NCBI RefSeq assembly: GCF_026213295.1
Contig: NC_079419.1
Coordinates: 19,903,975-19,967,974 of the forward strand
Length of the DNA stretch: 64,000 nucleotides
Direction: 5' to 3'
DNA from: Gadus chalcogrammus
Taxonomy: Eukaryota; Chordata; Actinopteri; Gadiformes; Gadidae
Below the pieces are notes generated by a model that had not been told where the DNA came from, ran no database searches, and worked only from the letters and a program-made list of their open reading frames with translations. A program made the position numbers and the translations under genes. Shown here one piece after another: positions 45,829 through 63,900 of this stretch (the first letter of the stretch is position 1; each line of letters starts with the position of its first letter).

Positions 45829-47396
45829 ACCCCAAGGTGAGGGCAAACACTCTCACAGACACACCAACACAGTGGGACACGTTTGTGCTTGGTCATCAAA
45901 TCAATCAAATCTGAAGGTTCAGTATTTTCACAGTAAAAGTCCTTGGATGACGTTGGTGATAATCCAATGCTTTCGGTCCCATCCCAGGTCTGTGAGCCAT
46001 GGCCTCGTGGGCTGAATACGACTGACTGCTTGGGAGACCTTGAGGTCCTTGACTGTACAAGTTGCCACTATGTTATTTTATTTCACTAGAACTTGGGATT
46101 TTTCTTTTATACCAAACGATATATATCTATTCACACTATTATGTTTATGTCTACTTATTATTGACCTTGCCAGTTTGCAGATATCAGCCTTTTGCCAGTT
46201 GATCCGATGAAGTAATTTGAGCGGTTTAGTGGAAGCACCTTTTTCTTTTTTATGCCAACACACAGGTTACCGTTACTTTATTTTATTTTTTCTCATTGGA
46301 AATGTTATGTACTATAGTCCTGCAGGCCATAAACCCCTATCATATGGTAGGTTTTAGCATTTCCCCCCCTTTTCTTTTGACAGAAGTCCACAACTGTGAA
46401 AAGAAGCTTCTTCTTTTGTGCAAACTAGCGTTACAGCAAACGGTCCCATTTCCAACATCGTCAAAGACAAAGCGTGCTCTGAAGTCGTTTCGTGCCGACG
46501 AGTCGCTGTATTTGAAGGTGCTAAACGGCCTTCCCTTTAATGTTTATCCCGGCATGACGCCCCTGGGTCGCGTGTTTGTGTGAATATCTGATACTTTGAG
46601 TGAAGAACTGTTTTCAGATCAGCCTATCGACTCCCATCTTAACGTTTGACGACCCAGCCCCTAATCTTGATTATTAACACCAGGATTGCTGTTAGTGTGT
46701 GGGGGAAGTGTCCTCCCAGTACCGCTCTCCTTGTGACTTGAATACCCGGACCTGGTCCTTTCTGACGGGGGGAGTAGCTGGCGTTGTGACTGTGATGTGC
46801 CTGTAAGGTGTGTGGACCCCCTCGGACGCCACGTCCGCAGTGTAAGGTCACGTGTTTTTAAATGTCAATGAGTGGTGCATGCTACCAAACAGAGTTAAAC
46901 TGCCCAGCTGTTTTAATGTGATGCTTTTATGACTGAATAATGAGGTGTGAGGAGTTACGGGGAGCAGTTTATGAAGATTGTGTCATCGGGCCCATACTAT
47001 ACAAACCTTTTTTTGTTTTGTTCTCTGTAGCTGGATATGTAGGGGCGATGACACACTGGCATTTAACTGAAGGAGGGTTCTGAGGTCTGCTTCTGCAGCA
47101 AAGTTGCTAGGCAATGTCGCATTTACCAACATAAAGAAAACATTGTTGAAGTCCTATTTCAGTGACATGAAGTACTATGTTCAAAAGAGGTGAAAGGTTA
47201 CATTTTTTGGATTTTCCAAATAGATTATAGATCCGTTTTTATTGGGCCTTTACGACTCTGTAGGATGATATGGGATATTTGATCAGTGTAGCCAATATAT
47301 CTTCCACAAGCTAAGGCTAGTGTTTATAAGAACATTCCACCTTACTGCCATTTTAGCCAAAATTTTACAAAATATTGTTATTAATGCATATGTTGT

Positions 47397-47402
47397 AATA
47401 AA
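47397..47402 (+). terminator. Candidate septin2 polyA signal
   Basis: aataaa 1.57 kb after the stop, in an AT-rich stretch followed by T- and GT-rich sequence (ttgttattttttctgtgg). This fits the long 3' UTR typical of septin2. Confidence 0.5.
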
Positions 47403-48031
47403 TCATTTTAGCAAACTTGCAGTATACTTGTTATTTTTTCTGTGGTTATATTTTGTCAACCAACAGCCAAACTCCTCCTTCTACACATTAATTTGACCAA
47501 CTCTTTCACTACATACCTCACCCTACCTTTTGTATACAACTGCTTTTAATCGCACCGTAATGCCAGGAAGAGATTACGGGGTCATGTCCATATTGGTCCT
47601 GCGCGGCAGGGGACGCCTTGTCCCGCTGACCTCTGGAACGCCAGGGGGATTAGTGTACGGCCGGGGTCAAGCACTGGTAAGCCTCGTTGAGTAGGACCCA
47701 AAAGATACCAACCTGTCTTGAGGTGGTAACTGGCTGCTGTGGGATGATGTATATGCATATCTAAATGGGAAGGAAATGCATTGCATGGAGGAACAACATG
47801 TAAAGAGGAGTAAATTAACACATGGTTATGGATCTTGTCAATCCAAAAACCTAGCCAGCTTCTGACCAAATGCTGTATAATGAATTAGTGAATGCCATTC
47901 TAGACAGCATGTGTAATACAGCCTTCAGAACAGCAGTGGCTGCCTCTGGTGACCCCCTCCCCTCTAGGGTTCGCCAGGAATCAAGATCATTCACCTCGAG
48001 GAAAAACAACTGTTTGACATTTTCCATAGAC

Positions 48032-48037
48032 TTTATT
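48032..48037 (-). terminator. Candidate stk25 polyA signal
   Basis: Minus-strand AATAAA (plus strand tttatt) about 300 nt after the stk25 stop codon. Plausible but not unique. Confidence 0.4.
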
Positions 48038-48282
48038 ATAGGACTTCTTCTCAACCTTGCAGGTATACACAATGCTCTGAATGTCATGGCTTTGTCATCT
48101 TAAATACTCTCCATTCTTTAAAGAAAATTGTAAAAATATTTAATTATAACTAATTTAAAGATCTTGTTGGGGTGGGGGGGGGTGTGGGAGGAGAAAAACT
48201 ATATTTTCTCTCTGGTCCTGGTTTGAAGGGAGTGGGGGGGGGGGGGGTCCTGGAGACAAAAAAGGACCGGGTTTGGAAGGGT

Positions 48283-48312
<30 letters not shown>
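48283..48312. repeat. Poly-G run just after the stk25 stop
   Basis: A run of 30 G (C on the stk25 strand) starts 18 nt beyond the stop codon. Shorter poly-G runs lie at 48,174 and 48,234. It falls in the 3' UTR, where it would be a 30-nt poly-C. Confidence 0.9.
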
Positions 48313-48315
<3 letters not shown>

Positions 48316-48330
48316 CATCCAGCTGGTCGT

Positions 48331-54895
<6,565 letters not shown>

Positions 54896-55395
54896 CCCCC
54901 TGACAGGCTACACAGGAAAGGGACAACCGCGACCCTTTCTCTGTCAACGTGCAGTTGTCAAAGTCTTATTCCTTCTCGTTGTTCTTGCCCAATTCCTCTG
55001 GTTCTTAAGAAGCTAGGCGGCTAGCCAGCTAGCCCGCCTGCTGCTGGATCAACACCCAGTCTGCTGGCTCCGGCGGGGTTGTCACTCCGGGCAGCTGACT
55101 CAGAAGTCGGGCCACAAAGCGCTCTATATGTGTTCGGTATCCATGTATATGAATCGTGGTGATAAGAGGATTAAAAAAGCCCCTTTCCGATATGAATTTT
55201 TAAATTATTTTGACCAGAGTCTACAGCCCAGTTCTTCAATTGAAGCTTCAAAAGACAAAAATAATGGCATGTGCCGAGTGCGCATGCGCGGCATATTGAG
55301 GACCTAGGTTTGTGGGAGTTGTATTTCTACGAAGATTACCATGGCGACGGAACAGGGCTCATCATCCTAGGACTGTGTGTGGTCATCTCTTCCAG

Positions 55396-55397
<2 letters not shown>

Positions 55398-55442
<45 letters not shown>
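55398..55442. repeat. (TA)n microsatellite
   Basis: About 22 TA units. Confidence 0.95.
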
Positions 55443-55446
<4 letters not shown>

Positions 55447-55711
55447 ATAGGGAATTTTACTTAAACAACAAAGACAGCGGTAAATGTTTGCATTAAAGTG
55501 GCCATCTCAATATGGATTATGCAATTGATGCAGAACCTTGAGAACAAATCTCTTCTCTGTTTTCTTGCTCAAGGTATCTGAGAACACAGTGACAGTTATG
55601 TGTTCAATATGCACGCAGCACTTGCTTAATAAATATTTAAAATAAATCATTGAAGGTGATTATATCTATACACATATGATAAAAGCTACCCTTAATAATT
55701 GATATAAGTGG

Positions 55712-55832
<121 letters not shown>

Positions 55833-56084
55833 AATAATATTTAATTTAACTTTTGGGTTTAATTTGTGATGGACGATTAATAAGCACACTGTGTGCGCAT
55901 TAGTCGACGTTTGTCTATTTGACAGATACCGCTAGTAGGGGGGATTGTAGGCACTTTTTCTCAAGTACCCTCCCGCGTTCTCTCCATCCAACCTAGTTGG
56001 TCATCAGAACACTTAAGCTCCGCTCTGGCGAACGCACCACGTCAAACAAAACGAGCGAATAATTACACACATTCTCCCCGTAGT

Positions 56085-56130
56085 AGTGTTGCCAGATTGG
56101 GCCAGATATCTAGCCCAATCTGGCAACACT
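56085..56130. repeat. Perfect 18-bp hairpin
   Basis: agtgttgccagattgggc (56,085-56,102) and its exact reverse complement gcccaatctggcaacact (56,113-56,130) flank a 10-base loop, cagatatcta. It lies about 110 bp upstream of the presumed mff leader-exon donor. It could be a miniature fold-back element or a structured leader. Confidence 0.9.
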
Positions 56131-56199
56131 GCCCTGTAGCCGCCTTCTGCCTCGCTCGTCGTGGCTCTGTTTATCTCATATGCCCTCCAGTCCCTGTCT

Positions 56200-56237
56200 G
56201 TAAATCGTATGAACTGAACATTGCAGACTCCCGAACG
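56200..56237 (+). other. mff: Probable end of mff 5' UTR exon
   Basis: The donor gaacg|gtaagt at 56,237 matches the consensus. The coding exon begins with an acceptor at 56,740 (gtctgtag) five bases before the ATG. The upstream exon boundary is not resolved. Confidence 0.4.
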
Positions 56238-56745
56238 GTAAGTTTGGCAGCACAACAGGCCGAATGAAGCCGTTTTATGCGGATATGCCCGCACTAGCCA
56301 GCTAGCCTCAAGCGGTATCTCCAACGCAGGTCGCGTCCGTGAAGCTCCTCACGGCCGAGAATGGACACTAGAGTTGGCATCGTTTAGCCTTTTAACACAA
56401 TTGTCTATCTTCTGTGATAGAATGACAACCCAATTAAACATTGTCAATGAGTCTTTATAACTAAATTATCAGACTTTGTCTCAAATCACATAGATATTGG
56501 GTTGTTATTTATGGGCTGCGGTTCCCTCGGTGTCCTTTTTTTTTTTTTCTAATCCTCAACAAAACGAAATTAGGTCCAATATATTATTATTAATTTCAGA
56601 CCACCGACAATTTGTGAAATGCAATAAAGGGTGAAAGATCATACACTGTAAAAAAATGTATGTAATGTAACGTAAAAATGGCTCTCATTACACACTATTG
56701 GCCCATGTTGTATTAGCTTCCTTTTCCTTGACGTCTGTAGACTGT

Positions 56746-59700
56746 ATGAGTGGGCAAACCTATACCTCACCCTCTGCGGAGGAGACCGAGATGAACCGCA
56801 TCCACTATGATCTGGAGTACACAGAGGGCATCAACCAGCGCATGAGAATCCCAGAGACCCTCAAGGTGGCCCCGGACGCTCACTCCGGGGGGCTGCCTGT
56901 CCATCACCTCTTCCCCTTCCCCACCACGCTCATGCAAGTACCCGAGAGGATCATCATAGCGGGTAGGCATGGCGACTTGATTCTTTTTATTTCTGTCTAT
57001 CTTGGTCTTTGCTGTGATGTGTATCATATCAATACAACAACAAGACAATGAATCATTGGTAGCGATGGAAAGGAATTGGAGACGGAAAAACTGAACCAGA
57101 CAAATGAGTGAGTGAATTGTTCGATGAGGTACAGTGTAGTGAATCTTAATAGTTTTGTTGGCTTATGGGTTACTTCAGCAATCAGCTCATCTGTTTTCAA
57201 ATAATGGTATGGATTTCATATTTTGCAAATCATCTAAAACTTGTTTAAAGGAAGATCATTTCATCTGACATGCGGCAGAAGGGGATTTGTCTTTGGAAGT
57301 GTTTCTGTTGGATCAAATGGCCATCACCATCATCTCTTCAACTCTTCAGGAGATGAAGATGATCCTCGGTTTTCCCGGCCCCACGACCTGGACCTGATCC
57401 AAACCACTGGACCTCCCATGGACCTGCTGGACATGAAGGCCCCCCCACGTACCCTAACCCTCTCTGAGCAGCCCCTGGATTCCCTGGAGACGGAGCAGAC
57501 CCCGTCGCCCCAGTCCCACGTCAGCCAGGGGGTAGGCACACACCCATCAGGATTCATCCTAATTTGGTCCCTTGTGTTGTATTTCATCTGCTCTTATTCA
57601 TACGATGAGTCATTGCTTACATTTCTATGATAAATGAATGCTAATGGGTGGTTGTGTGATCAGAACGCATCCCTAAGTATTGTTGCGTCGCGTATGATTT
57701 ATTTTATTCCACACCAGTTAAACCCACAATGTTTCTTGGACTCGACCAGCTTCAACCTAAACGACGTAGTAATCCGTGGTGGTTCTGAATCCCCAGGTGC
57801 GCTCTCATTCACGGTCTCGACGGGAACGGAGCGTGAGCGAGAACCTGGCCCCTCGGCATGTCAGCCACACCGGCCGAGCGGACATGAGGTGGGTGCTGCT
57901 GGCTCACTAGCACGGAAACCACAGGACATGAGTCGCTCAATCGATGGTTGAATCGACAGAAAGCTAATACGGGTTTATCTTGATAATCGTTGACTTGTTC
58001 TTTTGTAATTTGTGAAGCTATTTTTGGTGGCTTTTCACTCTTTTTCTTTGAGCTGTGGTAACTCATTTATGGATTTATCTGAAAGACATTCCCGACACTC
58101 ATTCAGTCTTTCACTCTCACATCGTTCACATCTCTTTCCTCTCCATCCCCCTTCCCTTCCTACCCCCACCAGTGTGTCCCCGTCCCCCTCGGCCGCCCCC
58201 CCGCCGTTCCGGGCGTGCCCCCCTCTCTGTTCCCCGGAGGACGCCAACTACAGCCTGTACACAGCGGGGGGCGTGCTCTGCTACATCCAGTCCACCACGC
58301 GCCGGGCCTACCAGCAGGTCCTGGAGCTCCTGGAGGACGGCCCGCGCAGGTGACGCCTCTCCCTCTCCTCTGGGGATGTGTAGCGGGGGGACCCCCGTCT
58401 GGGTTAGGGTCCACATTGTTTGTCGTCTTAAGGCAGTAGCTCAGGTGGTTGAGCGGGGTGGACTGGTAACCGGAAGGTTGCTAGTTTGATCCCCGGCTCC
58501 TCCTAGCTGATAACAAGGTGTCCCTGAGCGAGACGCCTAACCCTGACTGGCTGTCGCCCTGCCTGGTTGTCTTCGCCGTCGGTGTGGGAAAATGTGAATG
58601 ACGGTTTTAAGTCCCTTTTATCTAAAATGACCAACAGAGGATTCAGACTTGTTTATTAAGGAGAAGGCTGTGGATTAGGGTATCTTGCTCGAGGATGCCT
58701 ACATTTAGGCTTTGGGGGACATTGGGATTGAACCCCAACCCTCCTGGCTTGGAGTCAGAACACCCTGCCAACTACAATTCCCTGTCCCCGATACTTAATT
58801 CATTAGTATCTTATCATATATTTGGCTTTATTACAGTTCTGTTGTGACACCCTATTATGATGTCATCACTTAATTGAAATGGCAATAATTCTCAGCACAA
58901 AAGGATGAGAGAGATAACCTCCAACCGGAACTGGAGTTAATGAGTTTATCCCTATACTATATGGTAGTCATTGTTATGTGCACAACCAACACTCCATAGT
59001 TGTTGAACCTGGCTCTGACAATCGGTACCAGTCAAACCCTTAAGATTCTACTAATATATAATCAAGTGATATTTGTATGTTTATTTCTCGTGAAGCTGCA
59101 TAACTTTCGCACCATTCTGGACATTTTCTTGTGGTTACCTTAGTTTGTTTTATTCTATAAATACGTCTCAACTCATCAGAAGCAAGTCAATGTACTTGCA
59201 GAGAAAACACTTGAAATATAATCTGCTGTGCTTCCTATGGAAACCTGTATAAATCATTAGGAAACCCGTACCAGTTGGTCACCTTATCATAATGTCGTAA
59301 CGTTCAACGTCTGGACTGACTGGTTTTCTTAGCTTTAAAGGGGTCGGCAAACCAAGAGTAAAGTCACATACGCCAACATGCTCATACAACTGTATTAAGC
59401 TGTGCTCATATACATGTATATTATACCCGTTTCCATTCCTTCTGATAATATTAACTACAAATCCACAAGGTGGCAGCAAAAACAAATATGATATATGATT
59501 GACCGCTTAATATTTAAAAGGCCCCTTTTTCTAACAATGGATTTGATTGTTATTAGCCATTGCAAGCCATCGGAAAATCTGCCATGCGACTTGTTGACAT
59601 CACAAGCGGGAATGTCCCCCTAGATGTATGAAGGATAGATCAGTAAACCAGCCTACCCAGTGGAGTGTAGCAACTGGTGGGCTTATCTAGCCATCACATG

Positions 59701-60559
59701 TCTAGGTGGACCCTAATCAGACTTAAACCTGATGGTAAAATAGGGGCCCTTTTTAAAAATGGCTGGGGTTAATATCTAGCTTAATAATGCCCAACAAACT
59801 GTTGTCCACAGGACCCAGATGGAAATGACCCTTGATTTAGCAGCTGAGGAGTCCAGTTTGGTGGACGCGTCCTCCCTGCGACGTCAGGTAACTAACCGAC
59901 ACTACATTACCACTAGGTGGTAAACCAACTCAAAAATAAGCCGGAACGTACAGATGGATACGAGCGGTGTAAGAATGCCTCTTGGAGTGCTGATAGTATT
60001 TGATCTATCTAGTGAGGGGTCAGCAACCTGCGGCTCTGGAGCCGAATGTGGCCCCTCTATCCCCCCGCTCCATGTAGCTCTGATTATTATTTTTTCTTTT
60101 AATAATAAAAACTTTTTATCTTTTATCTCAAAGGGAACACCTCTTATTTTGGAGATCAAGGTGATACTGTGACACTGAAATAGCAAAATAAAATGTTTTA
60201 ATATTTTGTTCTACAACAATACATTTCATAAATGCAACCAACTATAGGCTATTGGTTATTATATATCTAGTATAACTAGGTACAAAAGTTAGATGCTGTG
60301 TTATCTTCATTTTAGGGGTCGAATAGGTTTTGTGGCTCAAGATATATTTATTTGGTGGGAGGGACCAGATATGGCTCTTCTGAGAGTGAAGGTTAACGAT
60401 CCCTGATCTAGCGAACGGTTCTTTCAGATTGTGAAGCTGAACCGCCGTCTGCAGCTGCTGGAGGAGGAGAACAAGGAGCGCTCCAGGAGAGAGATGATTC
60501 TGTACTCTGCCACCGTGGCCTTCTGGCTGGTCAACACCTGGACCTGGTTCCGTCGCTAA
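56746..60559 (+). CDS. mff: Mitochondrial fission factor
   Basis: Six coding exons: 56,746-56,962; 57,350-57,531; 57,797-57,888; 58,173-58,349; 59,812-59,887; 60,428-60,559. Phases agree, giving 291 residues. The N-terminal Drp1-recruiting motif region reads NRIHYDLEYTEGINQRMRIP. Exon 3 encodes RRERSVSEN, matching the RERSMSEN block around the AMPK-phosphorylated Ser155 of human MFF. Exon 4 has STTRRAYQQVLELLED. Exon 6 encodes a coiled coil (IVKLNRRLQLLEEENKER) and a C-terminal tail anchor, about residues 271-291, ending WFRR. The protein is a tail-anchored outer mitochondrial and peroxisomal membrane receptor for Drp1 in fission. Exon 3 has no ATG-started frame of its own, so simple ORF scans miss it. 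It is divergent from stk25, and a hAT-like element ends 22 bp before the last exon. Confidence 0.94.
58432..58625 (+). mobile_element. tRNA-derived SINE in mff intron
   Basis: gcagtagctcaggtggttga, gactggtaaccggaaggttg, a B-box-like tagtttgatccccgg, ccctgagcgagacgcctaac, cgccgtcggtgtgggaaa and a tail ttttatctaaaatgacc. This is the same family as the 41.4-kb copy, here with the head intact. Confidence 0.82.
58650..58790. mobile_element. Fragment of dispersed fish repeat
   Basis: attgggattgaaccccaacc within a stretch containing gggtatcttgctcgaggatg resembles the distal part of a common fish retroposon that often follows catttagcagacgc motifs. A similar segment lies near 49,395-49,480. Borders uncertain. 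Confidence 0.4.
60015..60405. mobile_element. Non-autonomous hAT-like element in mff last intron
   Basis: The left end aggggtcagcaacctgcggc and right end ggttaacgatccctg form imperfect inverted repeats (CAGGGRTC...AACCT). Flanking 8-bp direct repeats are atctagtg (60,007-60,014) and atctagcg (60,406-60,413), one mismatch. The first C of the left terminus appears lost. The terminal sequence resembles Charlie-type hAT elements known in vertebrates. No transposase is present. The element ends just 22 bp before the last mff exon, so it abuts the acceptor's pyrimidine tract. Confidence 0.75.
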
Positions 60560-61648
60560 CAACCACCCACAACGGACCACTGGCCATTGACTTTCCCAAA
60601 CGGCGGTGGTCGGATCAAATTCTTCCTTCCATTTTCTAGTCCTCTCCCTTGCATGGTCACAATGTGAACCAAGAAACAACCGCCATGTTAGTCCTCTCAA
60701 TGGTTATAATCTTACAAACACTGCCCATGGGTGATAGTTTACAAATGGGTGGGGTGACTTATAAAAGGATAAGCAATAGAGTGAGACAATTGGTTTGGGA
60801 AAGTAATGCTAGACTGGCAGTTGGAATCAGGTTATCTTGTTATGGGTTGTGGTTCAGTAGTTTGATTGAATGTTGTTTTGCTCTTAAGTGTCATAACATG
60901 ACAAAATCTAGAGAGGCCATAATAATTTCCCTAAATAATCATTGCGTCTTACCCAAAATAATGTACAACTGTGTGTATACTATTTATTTACAATATTAGT
61001 ATTGTTGCAACACTTGAGTTTTATAGTGTTAATGGAGCATTGGAGCAATTGCAAATACACAGTAGTTTAGTTCAACATTTTGATACCATTTATTATCTTG
61101 AGTCAAATGATGAAGGATAATGGTCATGTATTTTAATTTAGTTGGCAATGGTTTCTGGCAATGGATGTTGATGACCAAAAAGAGTAAATGCATGAAAGTT
61201 TTTTCCATTGATTCCACATTGTATGCTGGAAATAACTAGATTGCTATAAATATGTGTACTTGATGTCTGTGTATATAAAGTAATTATGTGTATATAAGAA
61301 AATATATTTCATTCTGGATGAAAGATCAATGTGAACCATGTCCATGGGCATTTAGTGAGAAATCCCAACGGGCTTTCACAACAAAAATGCTATTTGCTGA
61401 ATGAATATTGCGTCTGTGATGATGTACCTATACTGTGATGTTAGACATTCATTCTTTGTCTTAATGCAAATATGTATTATTTCTTAATACTTCAGTGTAA
61501 ATGATAAATGAAAGATGATGATGATGTGTCTTTGATTGTACACCACTGACCAATACTGCCCCTATTGGTCCATCCGTGTTACAGCCAAAACACAAGTCCT
61601 ACTGTTGAGGTAGCGCCAGCTAAAGGAAACTATTCCCATGTCATAACA
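60560..61648 (+). other. mff 3' UTR and intergenic spacer
   Basis: About 1.1 kb of AT-rich sequence between the mff stop and the next start on the same strand. No exon is seen. It probably holds the mff 3' UTR and the promoter of the FEN1-like gene, with no canonical TATA recognised near 61.6 kb. Confidence 0.55.
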
Positions 61649-63685
61649 ATGGGGATCACAAAACTGGCCGATCTGATTCGCATCGCAGCACCTGATGCGA
61701 TCTCTTATAAAGATATAAGTGACTACACAGGTAATACATTATAACTCGGTTTAGGGTTAGTCGTAGTAACTCGTAGTATTCTATTGGTGGCTAATCCTAG
61801 TTAGCATACCCCTTTGTTATTCTGAAAGTAACTTCGCTAATGCTCAATTACAAGATGCACAAAAACAAGGAGATCACACCATGAGTATTTTGTGTATCTG
61901 TGTGTCTTCTCTCATTCATCAGGGAAGGTGATTGCGCTGGATACTTCTATTATTATGAACCAGTTTCGGACTGCTGTACCTAAACTCAACTTTCTAAGGT
62001 GAAGGTATTGGATAAATTATCAATTTTGGGCGCTCCTGGTTTTACCATATTAATTGGGCAGGTATCTGATACCTGTTTTATTCGGTGTCTTCAGTCCTAT
62101 GACAGGTATCTTCTTCCGAACGCTCACCTTCCTAGAACATGACATCAAGCCCGTGTTTGTGTTTGACGGCAAGCCCCCTGGGGAGAAGCTGGCTGTGGTA
62201 AGTGTGGACAGCGGTTTGCATCAAGATGTGCGTTTCATAGATGTCTCTCCTCTGAATAAATAAGAATACGTGATATGCCAACGTGAAATTATGTTGCTAT
62301 TGTTATTTGTGAGTCTGTTTAGAATATAAGTACCAATGACGTCTTGAAGACCAACAGCCCCCTGTGACCCCTTACAGCTGGAGAGGAGAGCAGAGACCGC
62401 TGGATGGGGCTCCCCAAACCGCTCTGGTGCTGGTAGGACCAAACCGTTAACATGCATTTTAGTATTGCACTGTCCATTCACTACTCAGCTTCACTTCACA
62501 ACTTGTTTCCCCTTAGTATTAAATAGTCCTGAAAGTATCAGTGACGCATTTTATTGTCTATTTTTTTTTAGCATCATCACAGACCAAGGAATGCCTTCAG
62601 CTCTTGAAGCTTCTAGGTGTACCAATCCTTCAGGTAGGCTATCAGCAACAAGATGTCCTATTGCTAAATGCTTTAACTCGAGCCAATTCCCCAGAACAGA
62701 CCTATTCTACCAGAGGCAGGACAATATTTGGATGCATCTCATTGTGCTCCAGGCCCCGGGGGATGGGGAGGCTCTGTGTGCGCGCCTCGTGAGTGAAGGT
62801 ACTGCGGACGCGGTGGCGTCAGAAGACATGGACACCCTGCCCTTTGGAGCAGGCCTCCTCATTCGTCAACTGAACGCAAAGAAGGACAGGTTAGAGCTGT
62901 GCTCTTTACAGTGCTGTTTCTGGATTCTTGGATTCTTTAGTCAAATGTTGATGAAAGTAGAAACCTTGTTTTTTTTTATTGATTTCCACTTTTCAAAATG
63001 GTTCTTCAGAAATTAATGAGGGAAGAAGACGATGACTGAAATGTAAAAGAACTTTTCTAAATTTGATAAAAGATTGCTAATAGATGGTCTATAAAATTCG
63101 AAAATCTACTTTTTTCCAGTGAGGTTATTGAATATTCCTTACCCAAGATCCTTGAAAAGCTGAAATTAAGCCAGGAGGAGGTAAGGTCACTTTTAATAAC
63201 ATTAATTCACACATCGCTTCCAGCACACACATTTAGAAAACCTCCCTTGGCCTTCCTCTCTACCAGTTTGTGGACCTGTGTATTCTGCTGGGCTGTGACT
63301 ATTGCGACAAGATAGTGGGTTTAGGCCCCAAGAGAGCCCTGAAGCTGATCCAGGAACATCACACCATAGAGCAAGTGGTTCTGAATATCAACAGAAAGGT
63401 GCGGGATAGGACACCTTATGAACCCTGTGGTTCATAAGGTGGACATCTTGTATTATTCACTAACTTCAGCATTGTAATGAAATCAGAGAATGTGTGAAAC
63501 CAACCAACCTTTTTCTTCTTATTGCCACACTGCAGACACATCCTGTTCCTCATTTCTGGCAGTACCAAGAAGCCCGGAAGTTGTTCCTGGAGGGGGCCCG
63601 CACCGTAGCCCAGGAGCTGGTGTGGACGGAGCCGGATGAGGAGGGCCTGGTGCAGCTCCTCTGCACCACACATCATGTCAAGTGG
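61649..63685 (+). CDS. Flap endonuclease 1 homolog (divergent FEN1 paralog), 5' part
   Basis: Nine coding exons: 61,649-61,730; 61,923-61,998; 62,095-62,197; 62,378-62,432; 62,572-62,633; 62,753-62,889; 63,120-63,180; 63,267-63,398; 63,536-63,685. Phases agree, giving 286 residues; the gene continues past the right edge. It is an XPG/Rad2-family nuclease: N domain [11 protein letters not shown] with ALDTS (D34) and FVFDGKPPG (D77); I domain [15 protein letters not shown] (D151, D153), [10 protein letters not shown] (D203) and the helix-hairpin-helix [11 protein letters not shown]. Compared with FEN1, the first I-domain Glu is Asp (D130), the second is kept (E132), and the helical clamp between LERRAE and [10 protein letters not shown] is much shorter. 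It fits the 'probable flap endonuclease 1 homolog' family of fishes. The role is probably 5'-flap or structure-specific cleavage in repair, by inference. The multi-exon structure argues against a processed copy. Confidence 0.86.
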
Positions 63686-63732
63686 GTAGGCTCATGTGTA
63701 GGTGGGCTTCAGTCTCACCTTATATAGAGCTA

Positions 63733-63766
<34 letters not shown>

Positions 63767-63770
63767 ATAG
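63733..63770. repeat. (TA)n/(TTA) AT-rich repeat
   Basis: Short ta runs broken by ttta and attt, just after the last visible exon of the FEN1-like gene. Confidence 0.85.
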
Positions 63771-63818
63771 ACCTTGTAAGTGACGACCCATACTCTGCTC
63801 ATACATTCAACATAGTTA

Positions 63819-63900
63819 CCCTTACATTTTCCTCTAGTCATTTAGCAGACGCTTTTCTCTCAAGCGGTTAACAGTGAGGCTAGGATTAATTCAGGCATAC
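63819..63900. mobile_element. Fragment of dispersed fish repeat
   Basis: tagtcatttagcagacgctt followed by ctcaagcggttaacagtgag matches the common fish retroposon-end motif catttagcagacgcttttatccaaagcgacttac. It relates to the fragment at 52.7 kb. Confidence 0.6.

Larger units (their letters stand above)
45829..48330. other. Convergent septin2/stk25 3' region
   Basis: It holds the septin2 3' UTR and probably the stk25 3' UTR. No additional coding exon is supported. Open frames at 46.3 and 47.6 kb lack family similarity or splice context. Candidate polyA signals are annotated separately. Confidence 0.6.

Noticed and set aside
46296..46583. A 95-residue frame in the septin2 3' region
   Set aside because: No similarity recognised, and it lies within the probable septin2 3' UTR.
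47582..47869. A minus-strand frame considered as the stk25 C-terminus
   Set aside because: The correct last stk25 exon is the 40-bp one at 48,331-48,370, which matches the family C-terminus and the splice phase.
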